Shown here in pieces: positions 30,376-38,988 of a stretch of 64,000 bases of DNA; position 1 is the first letter of the stretch; the number at the start of each line of letters is the position of its first letter. Under the pieces are notes generated by a model. It did not search any database. It saw only the letters and a list, made by a program, of their open reading frames with translations, and was not told the origin of the DNA. The translations under genes and the position numbers were made by a program. The DNA is taken from positions 1 through 64,000 of the forward strand of contig NZ_JAGPOT010000010.1 of the NCBI RefSeq assembly GCF_018224015.1, read 5' to 3'. This stretch comes from Pseudarthrobacter albicanus. Lineage in GTDB: Bacteria > Actinomycetota > Actinomycetes > Actinomycetales > Micrococcaceae.

Positions 30376-31016
30376 CGCGACACACCTCCCGGATTCCAGA
30401 CGACGGAGATCTTGGCCTTGTTCGCCTGTGCCCCCAGCAGGTTCGGCATCTGGCTGTCCGGAACGAGCACCATGACAACGGTGGACCGGGAGGAGCCCAG
30501 GGCGGTGCTGCCCGGGGTGAGCTGCGCGATCTCCGCCCCCGGCAGCAGCAGCGCCGGCTGGCCGAAGCCGTTCCGCGTATCCGGGAGGGCGACCCAGACG
30601 TCCACCCGCGAACCCGGCACGGCCTGGGCCGGCAGGCTTTCGTCAATCGTGACCGCCACGGGTTTGCGTCCGAGCCCGTCGGCCTGTCCCAGGCTCTCGC
30701 GCGGGAGCAGCTGGTCCTTGCCGATCCGCTGGACAGCGACAAGCCCCTCGCCCAGTCCGGTCTCCGGCGTCAGATAGTGCTCCTCGACGTCGCCGAGGCG
30801 GACCTTGACCCGGTGCAGCTTGTCCGTGGTCAGCTTCTCGCCGACTGCGATCGGTTCCCTCGCGGCGTAGGCCTCGGTGGTCTGGTCCGCTGCGCCCACG
30901 AGCGAGATGACGCCGGCCACCGAGGCGAGAACGAGCAGAATCCCGACGAGGAGACGGGGGTCTTTCCACGATGGCTTCTTCAGCCGGGCTCCGTCCGCCA
31001 CCGCGTTCACGCTCAT
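30372..31016 (-). CDS. SAF-domain membrane protein (CpaB/RcpC-like)
   Basis: This 214-residue protein has one N-terminal membrane anchor (LLVGILLVLASVAGVISLVGAA) followed by an SAF domain starting AREPIAVGEKLTTDKL. That domain is shared by Flp pilus protein CpaB and by antifreeze-type folds. The rest lies outside the membrane. It is translationally coupled to the CpaE-like gene (ATGA). CpaB proteins stabilise the secretin or the cell-wall passage of Tad pili. Here it would have to work with components encoded elsewhere. Confidence 0.78.
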   Translation of the reverse strand: MSVNAVADGARLKKPSWKDPRLLVGILLVLASVAGVISLVGAADQTTEAYAAREPIAVGEKLTTDKLHRVKVRLGDVEEHYLTPETGLGEGLVAVQRIGKDQLLPRESLGQADGLGRKPVAVTIDESLPAQAVPGSRVDVWVALPDTRNGFGQPALLLPGAEIAQLTPGSTALGSSRSTVVMVLVPDSQMPNLLGAQANKAKISVVWNPGGVSR

Positions 31017-31171
31017 GCGCCCTGCTCCCCCTGTAGTCGCGGCCCGGGCCGTCGGTGCCGGGCTCCCTCATTGTTGCCGCCACGCGGCCCGAACGGAAGA
31101 TGTCTGCGGGTCATCCGCTGCAAATTGTGGATAACCCCTCCGGAGGACGCCAACGGTGGCAAAATGGTGTC

Positions 31172-31387
31172 ATGCCCCGATTCCTGACCCTCGCAGACGT
31201 TGCCGAGCAGCTCCAGATCAACTCTCCCGCTGCTTACGCGCTGGTACGCAGCGGGGAGCTCAAGGCGATCCAGGTGGGCGGACGCGGCCAGTGGCGCGTT
31301 GAGGAGACCATGCTGGAGCAGTACATCCAGGAGCGCTACGCCGAGGCGAGCCGGATGATCGAAGAGGCCAAGTCCAAGTCCGGCTGA
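31172..31387 (+). CDS. Small BldC/excisionase-like DNA-binding protein
   Basis: The 71-residue protein is a single MerR-type winged helix (HTH_17). FLTLADVAEQLQINSPAAYALVRSGELKAIQV forms the helix-turn-helix, GGRGQWRVEETMLEQYI the wing and following helix, and a charged C-terminal helix ends it. Size and layout match BldC-type regulators of actinobacteria, which bind direct repeats as head-to-tail oligomers. No integrase is near, so excisionase function is unlikely. The start at ATG 31172 lacks a clear Shine-Dalgarno, and a CAAAAT at 31160-31165 could give a leaderless message. Confidence 0.8.
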   Translation: MPRFLTLADVAEQLQINSPAAYALVRSGELKAIQVGGRGQWRVEETMLEQYIQERYAEASRMIEEAKSKSG

Positions 31388-31676
31388 GCGGCAGGGGCAC
31401 GGCCGCCCTCGCGGCCCGAGCCCCGGATTTTCTCGTGGACCCGGCCTGGCGCCGGGAGGACATGTCCAGTGCTCGCGCCCGGGGCCGGGCATAACCGGAA
31501 TATGTCGGCCCCGGCGCGGGGCATGTCCTGTCCGGCGGCCGCGCGCCCGCACTGCAGGTCAAGGTCCTTGAAATCGCCGCCGGTGATGGCCTTGCGCGAC
31601 ACCGCCTGCGGTCTCTACCCCCGTCCGCGTGGCCCTGAACCCCGACGAACCAGCGACGAATTACCGAAGATGACCA
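31388..31676. other. Intergenic region holding a long palindrome
   Basis: This 289-bp gap separates two convergent genes. Apart from the imperfect palindrome at 31458-31528 it shows only GC-rich sequence. A minus-strand open frame at 31336-31602 overlaps the DNA-binding protein gene and has no coding character. Confidence 0.6.
31458..31528. repeat. Imperfect 71-bp palindrome with GGACATG ends
   Basis: GGACATG (31458-31464) and CATGTCC (31522-31528) flank a second pair of arms, CGCGCC-C-GGGGCCG and CGGCCCCGGCGCG, with a loop of 18 nt. The element lies between convergent genes. A second palindrome with GGACATG near its ends is at 47042-47092. Confidence 0.65.
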
Positions 31677-32246
31677 CTAGCTGTCTGCCCCGCGGGAGGA
31701 CCTGAGGCCGGCCAGGGCTGCGAACGGTATGGTGGCCGTCTGGCGGACATTGGCCGCACGGCGGTCCTCGCCCGCGTGGGTCAGGGCCAGATCCAGGAAA
31801 TCTTGCCCGACCCGGTCGATCACGCCGTGGAGCACCGCCTCGGCCGGACCCCGGGCGACCAGCACGGTCAGGCTGGCCCGGTCCCTGGACAATGCGCGCA
31901 ACGAACTGGCCAGGCCGAGGCGCTGACGGACCATGGAATGCTCCGTCACGGCGAGCCGGGAGAGCCCGGTATACCGCACCGCCGACGCCTGGGGAATGAG
32001 CATCTGGTGACGTGGCTCGTCGAGCACCATCGACTGGCTTCCGACGTGGCTCAGGACCCCCTCGAACAGGGTCCCGGACGCGAGGTGGATGCCGATCCTC
32101 AGTCCCAATGAACCGCGGAGGCGGTCCGCCAGTTCCACTGCCGCCGCGTCCGCCCGCGTCCTCTCCGCCACTTCCGCGTCAAAGTCCAGCCGCTCGCCGG
32201 CGGCCAGCTGTGCCTCCATGTCCTCAAACAGGGCGTCCCAACGCAT
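31677..32246 (-). CDS. Conserved actinobacterial protein of unknown function
   Basis: The product has 189 residues if started at ATG 32246 (MRWDALFEDMEAQLAAGERLDFDAEVAERTRADAA); the frame extends 25 codons further without support. The N-terminal 60 residues are helical and acidic. The middle (GLRIGIHLASGTLFEGVLSHVGSQSMVLDEPRHQMLIPQ) has a beta-rich, Sm-like look. Proteins with this beginning are widespread in Micrococcaceae, often near secA/LysM genes, and have no assigned role. It is soluble and has no signal peptide. Confidence 0.7.
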   Translation of the reverse strand: MRWDALFEDMEAQLAAGERLDFDAEVAERTRADAAAVELADRLRGSLGLRIGIHLASGTLFEGVLSHVGSQSMVLDEPRHQMLIPQASAVRYTGLSRLAVTEHSMVRQRLGLASSLRALSRDRASLTVLVARGPAEAVLHGVIDRVGQDFLDLALTHAGEDRRAANVRQTATIPFAALAGLRSSRGADS

Positions 32247-32346
32247 GCCGCCAGCGTAGGCCCGGGTGCCGGGGCGGTCAATCCCGCTGCTTTCATCCCC
32301 GTCCACTTCCTCTCTGGACAAAACCTATTAAATGCAGTCAAATTAG

Positions 32347-32393
32347 CTCGAACAGCATCAAACAATATCAAACAGCATCAAATGATGTTCGAG
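32347..32393. repeat. Phased 10-bp repeats flanked by an 8-bp inverted repeat
   Basis: Three consecutive 10-mers (AACAGCATCA, AACAATATCA, AACAGCATCA at 32351-32380) are followed by AATGATGTTC. CTCGAACA (32347-32354) and TGTTCGAG (32386-32393) form an inverted repeat around them. The block is far more AT-rich than its surroundings and lies just upstream of the LysM gene. A repeat of one helical turn suggests a multi-subunit operator. Confidence 0.8.
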
Positions 32394-32415
32394 ATCCGAT
32401 GGTGGAGGCAGCCTC

Positions 32416-33237
32416 ATGGTCACAACGGAACCCCTGAAAACCGGGCCGAGGGGCCTCCTGCGGGCGGACGCGGCGATGGCCGCCGTGATCCTGCTGCTGG
32501 GCTTTTTCCTGGCAGCTACCGGAAACAGCCTCGTGCAGCGCTGGCGGTCCTCTTCGGCGCGGCAGCAGTCCCTGTCGTTTGAAGACCAGCTCGGAATCGT
32601 TTCCACCCTGTCGGGCCTCATCGTCATCACCTGGTGGGTGATGACGATGATGATCGCCTTCGCGGCGGCCCTGCTGGAGCGTGGCGGAAAGACCCGGGCC
32701 GCCGCGACTGCCGGCCGGTTCAGCCCCGGCTTCATGCGCCGCCTGGCCCTGGCCGCCGTCGGGCTCCAGCTCATCACCGCACAGCTGGCCACCGCGGCAA
32801 CCCCGCCGAGCCTGCCCGGCACCGGCTCGTCCCCGGGGACCGCGGTTTCCGCGGCATGGACCCCGACGCCGGTCGAATGGTTCGCGGAATACCCCGACCC
32901 GGCCGTCCCGGCACCGGCGGTCCCCGAACCGCCACCCATTGCCGGCGGTCCGGTGGCGGATCCGCAATGGAAGCCGCTGCGCCCCGTCGTCGAGCCCGGT
33001 CCGCTCGCGTCCCGCCAGCTTCGGCCCCAGGAGCCCGCGGCGGCCCACGGGGAAGTCACCGTCCGGGCCGGGGATTCGCTGTGGAGCCTTTCGGCCGCGG
33101 TGCTGGGAGCGCACGCGTCCGACGTCGACATCGCCGCCGAATGGCCGCGGCTGTACCAGGCCAACCGGTCCGTCATCGGAGAGAACCCCGATGTCCTGAT
33201 TCCGGGACAGGTCCTGCGGCTCCCGCCCCGCACCTGA
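32416..33237 (+). CDS. Membrane protein with C-terminal LysM domain
   Basis: The 273-residue protein has hydrophobic segments at about 20-36, 63-87 and 110-127, then a Pro-rich linker, and a C-terminal LysM domain from about 212 (VTVRAGDSLWSLSAAVLG through NPDVLIPGQVLRLPP). LysM domains bind peptidoglycan. The arrangement would hold the domain outside the membrane. GGAGG lies 7 nt before the ATG. The AT-rich repeat block upstream probably controls it. It lies 119 bp before an Rv3235-type gene, and the two may share a transcript. Confidence 0.85.
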   Translation: MVTTEPLKTGPRGLLRADAAMAAVILLLGFFLAATGNSLVQRWRSSSARQQSLSFEDQLGIVSTLSGLIVITWWVMTMMIAFAAALLERGGKTRAAATAGRFSPGFMRRLALAAVGLQLITAQLATAATPPSLPGTGSSPGTAVSAAWTPTPVEWFAEYPDPAVPAPAVPEPPPIAGGPVADPQWKPLRPVVEPGPLASRQLRPQEPAAAHGEVTVRAGDSLWSLSAAVLGAHASDVDIAAEWPRLYQANRSVIGENPDVLIPGQVLRLPPRT

Positions 33238-33356
33238 CGGCGCCCGGGAAGCGCGCAGGACAGTTGCCAAGGGCTGCCGCGCACGGCAGCCCAGCAGCAA
33301 AACACAGCAGCCACCACGACATGTACGAACAACCACAACCAGGCAAAGGAAGCACC

Positions 33357-33800
33357 ATGAGCGCAATGACAGGGATCCGCGCAGGCGCGGCTGCCCCCGT
33401 TTCACCGGATCCGGTTTCGGCGGTCCCGCCCCCGCGCCTGCGGGTGGTTGATGAGGGCCGCGAAATCTGCGCCATCTCCCGCAGCACCGTGCAGGCCGCG
33501 ATCGAAGTCCTGGCCGGGACCCGGCCGGCGCAGCAGCTTGCCCGGCGCCTTGACCAGCGGTGCCTGGTGGCCTTGCAGCATCGGGCCGCCCTGACCCGCA
33601 GCGTGGCGTCCGGAAGTTCGCCGGCTGCTGGACGGCTGCACCGGAACCCCTCCGTCCGCACGGTCCGGGCCTGCCAGGTGTCCCCGGACGTTTACGAGGC
33701 CAGCGCCGTCGTCGTCGATGAATGGCGGGTCCGGGCGGTCGCCCTGCGGCTTGAGCGCAGCAGGCTGGTCTGGCGCATCACCGTCCTGGAGATCGGCTAA
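33357..33800 (+). CDS. Rv3235-family protein
   Basis: This 147-residue protein has a disordered Pro/Ala-rich start, then an alpha/beta domain ending SPDVYEASAVVVDEWRVRAVALRLERSRLVWRITVLEIG. That ending is characteristic of the Rv3235 family, small SecA-neighbour proteins of unknown role in actinobacteria. AAAGGA precedes the ATG. It is convergent with secA, across a strong terminator hairpin, a position also seen in mycobacteria near secA1. No enzymatic motif was found. Confidence 0.75.
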   Translation: MSAMTGIRAGAAAPVSPDPVSAVPPPRLRVVDEGREICAISRSTVQAAIEVLAGTRPAQQLARRLDQRCLVALQHRAALTRSVASGSSPAAGRLHRNPSVRTVRACQVSPDVYEASAVVVDEWRVRAVALRLERSRLVWRITVLEIG

Positions 33801-33928
33801 GGGCCGGTCCGCCGGCGCCGCTGGTCAAAGCGCGCGGTCACAGCGCGGTCACGGCGCGCCGGAAGCCGTGCTGGGGGAACAGCAGGGCCCGGCTGGGGGC
33901 CCCGGGGAAGCAGGGAAGGAGGCAGTTG

Positions 33929-33971
33929 CATGAAGGAGGACCGGGACAAAGCGTTCCGGTCCTCCTTCATG
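33929..33971. terminator. Perfect 16-bp bidirectional terminator hairpin
   Basis: Arms at 33929-33944 and 33956-33971 are perfectly complementary with an 11-nt loop. The hairpin lies between the convergent Rv3235-type gene and secA. Confidence 0.8.
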
Positions 33972-34001
33972 GCTGCCGCGCGGGCAGGAGTCAGCCGCGG
34001 C

Positions 34002-36740
34002 TCAGCGCCGCTTCTTCCTGGCACTGCGGCGGGGGGTGTCCTGCGCTGCAGCCTTCGCCGGGTTGCCGGAGCGTCCCTGGTTCTTCGTCTCGATGCGGGT
34101 CTCGGCGGCGCCGTCCTCGCCGGGGGCGGTGTATTGCAGCTGGGCGGGCTTCTCGGGGGCTTCGAGTCCGGAGGCGTGGATCTGCGGCTCGTGGTGCTCC
34201 GTATGCTGGCCTGCGGCGTCTGCGAAGACCACGTCCTCGGCAGGGGTCACCTCGACCTCCAGGTTGAACAGGAAGCCGACGCTTTCCTCGCGGATGGCCT
34301 CCATCATCGCCTGGAACATGATGAAGCCTTCGCGCTGGTACTCCACGAGCGGATCACGCTGGGCCATCGCCCGCAGGCCGATGCCTTCCTTCAGGTAGTC
34401 CATCTCATAGAGGTGTTCCTGCCACTTGCGGCCGATCACGGACAGGACGACCCTGCGCTCGAGCTCGCGCATGCTATCGGAGCCGATCGCCTCTTCGCGT
34501 GCCTGGTAGACCAGGCGGGCGTCGGAGAGGATCTCTTCCTTGAGGAATTCAACGGTGATCCGGGACTTCCCGCCGGCCTCGTCGATCACGTCGCGCGGCG
34601 TGAAACTCACCGGGTACAGCGTCTTGAGGTTGGACCACAGCAGGTTGAAGTCCCAGTCGTCGCCGGTGCCATCCGCGGTGGCCTCGTCGATGAAGGCAGT
34701 GATGGTGTCTTCCAGGAAGAACTGGACCTTCTCGTGGAGGTCGTCGCCTTCGAGGATGCGGCGGCGGTCGCCGTAGATGGCTTCGCGCTGGCGGTTGAGG
34801 ACGTCGTCGTACTTGAGGACGTTCTTGCGCTGCTCGGCGTTGCGGCCCTCCACCTGGCCCTGCGCCGAGGCGATGGCGCGTGAGACGAGCTTGGATTCGA
34901 GCGCGACGTCGTCCGGTACGGAGCTGTTCATGAGCCGCTCCGCGGCGCCGGAGTTGAACAGGCGCATCAGGTCGTCGGTCAGGGACAGGTAGAACCGGGA
35001 CTCGCCGGGATCGCCCTGGCGGCCGGAGCGGCCGCGGAGCTGGTTGTCGATGCGGCGGGACTCATGCCGTTCCGTACCCAGGACATACAGGCCGCCGAGG
35101 TTGAGGACTTCCTCGTGTTCGTCCTTGACCGCCTGCTTGGCGGCTTCGAAGGCGGCGGGCCAGGCGGCCTCGTAGTCTTCGGAGTTTTCCTCCGGGTCCA
35201 GTCCGCGCTTTGCCAGATCGGCGACGGCGGTGAATTCGGCGTTGCCGCCGAGCATGATGTCGGTACCGCGGCCGGCCATGTTGGTGGCGACAGTCACTGC
35301 GGCCTTGCGGCCGGCCTGGGCCACGATGGCCGCTTCACGGGCGTGGTTCTTGGCGTTCAGGACCTCGTGCCGGACGCCTTCCTTGGCCAGCAGCCGGGAC
35401 AGGTACTCGCTCTTCTCGACGCTTGTGGTGCCCACAAGGACCGGCTGGCCCTTTTCGTGCCGTTCGGCAATGTCCTGGACCACGGCCTCGAACTTGACGG
35501 CCTCATTCTTGTAGACAAGGTCGGCCTGGTCGATGCGCGTCATGTCCTTGTTGGTGGGGATCGCGACGACGCCGAGTTTGTAGGTGCTCATGAACTCTGC
35601 GGCCTCGGTCTCGGCCGTGCCGGTCATGCCTGCGAGCTTGCCGTACATGCGGAAGTAGTTCTGCAGGGTCACAGTGGCGAGGGTCTGGTTTTCGGCCTTG
35701 ATCTCGACGGCCTCCTTGGCCTCGATCGCCTGGTGCATGCCTTCGTTGTAGCGCCGGCCGGCAAGGATGCGTCCGGTGTGCTCGTCGACGATCAGCACCT
35801 CGCCGTCGAGGATGACGTAGTCCTTGTCGCGCTTGAACAGTTCCTTGGCCTTGATGGCGTTGTTCAGGAAGCCGATCAGCGGGGTGTTGGCGGACTCGTA
35901 CAGGTTGTGGATGCCGAGGTAGTCCTCGACTTTTTCGATGCCGGCCTCCAGCACGCCGACGGTGCGCTTCTTCTCGTCGACCTCGTAGTCGGTCTCCGGC
36001 GCCAGGCGCGTGACCACCTTGGCGAATTCGCTGTACCAGCGGTTCGTGTCGCCCTGGGCGGGGCCGGAAATGATGAGCGGCGTGCGGGCCTCGTCGATGA
36101 GGATCGAGTCCACTTCATCGACGATGGCGAAGTGGTGGCCGCGCTGGACGAGCTCGGACTTGTCCCACGCCATGTTGTCGCGCAGGTAGTCGAAGCCGAA
36201 TTCGTTGTTGGTGCCGTAGGTGATGTCCGCGGCGTACTGCTCGCGGCGCAGTGAGGGGTCCTGGTTGGACAGGATGCACCCGCTGCTCAGGCCCAGGAAG
36301 CGGTAGACGCGGCCCATGAGGTCGGACTGGTATTCGGCGAGGTAGTCATTGACGGTGATGACGTGCACGCCTTTGCCGGCGAGGGCATTGAGGTAGGCCG
36401 GAGCGGTGGCCACGAGGGTCTTGCCTTCACCGGTCTTCATCTCGGCGATGTTTCCCAGGTGCAGGGCGGCGCCGCCCATGAGCTGGACATCGAAGTGGCG
36501 CAGGCCGAGGGTGCGGGAGGACGCTTCACGGACGGCGGCAAACGCCTCGGGCAGGAGATCGTCCAGTTTCTCCCCGTCCACGTGCCGCTCGCGGAGGCGG
36601 TCCGTCTCTTCGCGCAGCTCGGCGTCGCTGAAGGTCTTGAACGAGGCTTCCAGGGCATTGATGGAATCGGCATAGTTCCGCAGCTGCCTCAGGGTTTTTT
36701 TGTCACCCGTGCGGAGAAGTTTTTCGAAAAGTGATGCCAC
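34002..36740 (-). CDS. secA: Preprotein translocase ATPase SecA
   Basis: The 912-residue motor of the Sec pathway drives unfolded preproteins through SecYEG. Visible motifs are Walker A in [14 protein letters not shown] (about residues 98-111), the DEVD Walker B in [35 protein letters not shown] and the NMAGRGTDI helicase motif, then [11 protein letters not shown]. The C-terminus is a long charged tail ending KKRR, without the cysteine-rich zinc-binding motif of many bacterial SecA proteins. Start is GTG 36740 with GGGAGC upstream. It is monocistronic. Confidence 0.97.
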   Translation of the reverse strand: MASLFEKLLRTGDKKTLRQLRNYADSINALEASFKTFSDAELREETDRLRERHVDGEKLDDLLPEAFAAVREASSRTLGLRHFDVQLMGGAALHLGNIAEMKTGEGKTLVATAPAYLNALAGKGVHVITVNDYLAEYQSDLMGRVYRFLGLSSGCILSNQDPSLRREQYAADITYGTNNEFGFDYLRDNMAWDKSELVQRGHHFAIVDEVDSILIDEARTPLIISGPAQGDTNRWYSEFAKVVTRLAPETDYEVDEKKRTVGVLEAGIEKVEDYLGIHNLYESANTPLIGFLNNAIKAKELFKRDKDYVILDGEVLIVDEHTGRILAGRRYNEGMHQAIEAKEAVEIKAENQTLATVTLQNYFRMYGKLAGMTGTAETEAAEFMSTYKLGVVAIPTNKDMTRIDQADLVYKNEAVKFEAVVQDIAERHEKGQPVLVGTTSVEKSEYLSRLLAKEGVRHEVLNAKNHAREAAIVAQAGRKAAVTVATNMAGRGTDIMLGGNAEFTAVADLAKRGLDPEENSEDYEAAWPAAFEAAKQAVKDEHEEVLNLGGLYVLGTERHESRRIDNQLRGRSGRQGDPGESRFYLSLTDDLMRLFNSGAAERLMNSSVPDDVALESKLVSRAIASAQGQVEGRNAEQRKNVLKYDDVLNRQREAIYGDRRRILEGDDLHEKVQFFLEDTITAFIDEATADGTGDDWDFNLLWSNLKTLYPVSFTPRDVIDEAGGKSRITVEFLKEEILSDARLVYQAREEAIGSDSMRELERRVVLSVIGRKWQEHLYEMDYLKEGIGLRAMAQRDPLVEYQREGFIMFQAMMEAIREESVGFLFNLEVEVTPAEDVVFADAAGQHTEHHEPQIHASGLEAPEKPAQLQYTAPGEDGAAETRIETKNQGRSGNPAKAAAQDTPRRSARKKRR

Positions 36741-36824
36741 GTGAAGTTGCTCCCAGTCTCAAGCTGCCGAATTCTGGCGTGTTCAGTCTACGGGAGAGAC
36801 ACCGGGCCGGTGGCCGCTGTTCCC

Positions 36825-38087
36825 TCAGAGCGGATACGCCGCCGCGGCCCCCGCGACGGCCTCCGCGACGGCCTCCGCGAGCGCCGGTGCCAGGTCACCT
36901 GCCGGGGAGACGACGACGCGGTCCAGTCCCAGCCACTCTGCCATGAGCTGCAGTTCGGCGGCGAGTTCGACGGCGGTGTCCGCCGGCGCGCCGGGCTCGG
37001 CATGGGCGGCCCTCGCCAGGAGCGTGCCGCCGGCCCGGTCGGCCTTCAGATCCACCCGTGCCACGATCCCGTCCCGCAGCAGGAACGGCAGCACGTAATA
37101 ACCGAAGCGGCGCTTCGCCTCCGGTGTGTAGATCTCGATCCGGTAGTGGAAGCCGAACAGCTCCTCGAGCCGGCGGCGCTCAAAGACCAGGGAGTCGAAC
37201 GGACTGAGCAGGGCCCGCCCGGTGGCCGTGCGCGGGAGCTTGGCCTCGACATGACGGTACAGCGCCCTGTCCCAGCCGGCAACGGCGACCGGCTGGAGCC
37301 TGCCTGCCTCGACAAGGTGCCCCACGGAAACGGCGGCTGCCCGCATCGGCGTCCGGAAGTAGTCCGCAAAGCAGCGCACGGTCCCGATCCCGTGGGCCTG
37401 CGCGGCGGCGTCGATCAGCCGGTCCATGGCGGCGGCCGGATCCGACTCCCGGCCCGTGGCTGACCCGGCTGTGCCGGGAAGGACTGTGCCGGGCAGGACC
37501 CTGGCGGTCAGGGTGTAGCGGCGTTCGAAGGATTCGGTCCGGGAGTCGGCGGAGACGAGGCCCTCCTCGAAGAGGTGTTCCAGGACCCGCTTGACGGCAT
37601 TCCAGTTCCAGCCCCAGTTGTCCCGCAGCCGGTCCTCCACGTGGCCGAGCCGCACCGTCAGTTCGGCGGCCGTCATCGGCCGTCCGGTTGACAGGGCGTC
37701 CAGCACCCCGGCGGCGACGGCGTTCCGGACGTCCGGGTCCATCGCGGAGGCGCCGACCCACTTCCGGTTTTGCCACAGTACGAGGTCCTGGAAATGGTCC
37801 GGCCGGATGAAACTGGCCTCGTGCGCCCAGTACTCCATCATCCGGCGCGGCGGGCGTGCTGCCATCCGGGCCAGGATGCTGCGGTCGTAGTTTCCGAGCC
37901 GGGAGAAAAACGGAAGGAAATGGCTCCGGGACAGCACATTGACCGAGTCGATCTGGACCAGGTGCAGCCGGGCAAAGGTACGGCCCACCGCCCGTGCGCT
38001 CACGGGCCCGGCGGGCCGTACCTTGTCCAATCCTTGGGCTGCCAATGCGATCCGCCGTGCCTGGTCGAGGCTCAGCGGTGCCGGCAT
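36825..38087 (-). CDS. YcaQ/AlkX-like winged-helix DNA glycosylase
   Basis: The product has 420 residues and belongs to the winged-helix family of YcaQ, which unhooks interstrand DNA crosslinks. HLVQIDSVNVLSRSHFLPFFSRLG carries the Q-x-D catalytic motif (Q45, D47). RRMMEYWAHEASFI and NWGWNWNAVKRVLEHLF match other conserved blocks, and KRRFGYYVLPFLL lies near the C-terminus. It lies between secA and hpf on the same strand. It may protect against azinomycin-type or other alkylating agents. The assignment to glycosylase activity rests on the family. Confidence 0.82.
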   Translation of the reverse strand: MPAPLSLDQARRIALAAQGLDKVRPAGPVSARAVGRTFARLHLVQIDSVNVLSRSHFLPFFSRLGNYDRSILARMAARPPRRMMEYWAHEASFIRPDHFQDLVLWQNRKWVGASAMDPDVRNAVAAGVLDALSTGRPMTAAELTVRLGHVEDRLRDNWGWNWNAVKRVLEHLFEEGLVSADSRTESFERRYTLTARVLPGTVLPGTAGSATGRESDPAAAMDRLIDAAAQAHGIGTVRCFADYFRTPMRAAAVSVGHLVEAGRLQPVAVAGWDRALYRHVEAKLPRTATGRALLSPFDSLVFERRRLEELFGFHYRIEIYTPEAKRRFGYYVLPFLLRDGIVARVDLKADRAGGTLLARAAHAEPGAPADTAVELAAELQLMAEWLGLDRVVVSPAGDLAPALAEAVAEAVAGAAAAYPL

Positions 38088-38119
38088 ATCACCCCCTGCA
38101 CCGGACGGTCTGCACCAGC

Positions 38120-38845
38120 TCAGGCACTGGCAGGCTCATCCTCGGAACGGTAGGCGTGGATCTGTGCGTCCTGCGGAACTTGTCCCGGTTCGCAGGTCTG
38201 GTCCAGGGAGATCACCCCGTAGGTCCATCCCTCGCGGCGGTAGACGACGGAGGGTGCTTTGGTCTCCTTGTCCACGAAGAGGTAGAAGTCGTGGCCGACC
38301 AGTTCCATGTTGTCGACGGCGTCGTCCAGCGACAGCGAGGCGGCGGTAAAAACCTTGCGGCGGATCAGCACCGGCGAGTCGCCGGCCGGAATATCGTTCT
38401 CGACGTCATACGGGGACTTCTCTGCCGCCGGCGCCTGGGGTTCCCCGGCGCGGCCCACCGCGGCATAGAGGGGCTCGGTCGGGCTTGCCGGCTCGAGGCT
38501 TGCCGTCGCCTCGGTGACGGACTTGGGGGTGTGCCTGCCGTGATGGACCTTGCTGCGGTCCTTGGCCCTGCGCAGGCGTTCAAGAAGTTTGTTGTAGGCG
38601 AGATCGAAAGCCGCGAACTTGTCGGCGGCGCTGGCTTCTGCACGGATCACGGGGCCGCGGCCCAGGACTGTCAGCTCAACCGTGAGCATCTCGTCGGCCT
38701 GACGGGCCTTGGTCTCCTTGGAGACCTTTGCGTCCACGCGCTGGACCTTGTCGCCCAGCGAGGCGATCTTTGAGACCTTCTCGTCGGCGTACTCGCGGAA
38801 GCGGTCTGAGACCGTCAAATTACGTCCGCTGATCATGAACTCCAT
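38120..38845 (-). CDS. hpf: Long-form ribosome hibernation promoting factor
   Basis: This 241-residue protein has the N-terminal S30AE domain (MEFMISGRNLTVSDRFREYADEKVSKI, residues 1-105) and a C-terminal dimerisation domain (about 170-232: RRKVFTAASLSLDDAVDNMELVGHDFYLFVDKE). The Ala/Pro-rich linker between is typical of long HPF, which joins two 70S ribosomes into inactive 100S particles. ATG 38845 is chosen because GGAGGGC lies just upstream. Its place between comF and secA is as in mycobacteria. Confidence 0.93.
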   Translation of the reverse strand: MEFMISGRNLTVSDRFREYADEKVSKIASLGDKVQRVDAKVSKETKARQADEMLTVELTVLGRGPVIRAEASAADKFAAFDLAYNKLLERLRRAKDRSKVHHGRHTPKSVTEATASLEPASPTEPLYAAVGRAGEPQAPAAEKSPYDVENDIPAGDSPVLIRRKVFTAASLSLDDAVDNMELVGHDFYLFVDKETKAPSVVYRREGWTYGVISLDQTCEPGQVPQDAQIHAYRSEDEPASA

Positions 38846-38988
38846 GGTGCCCTCCAAATGACTTCGGTGACACGACGGCGGCACTTCCCGGGGCCGATCT
38901 GACTGACAGTCGAGCCCCTTTCCGAGCCGCTATCGACAGGTACATCTGTTCTTGGTACCCATCTTCGACGTTAGTTCATAGCCCCCTG

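Noticed and set aside
31336..31602. Minus-strand open frame after the small DNA-binding protein gene
   Set aside because: It overlaps that gene and the palindrome, and the translation has no coding character.
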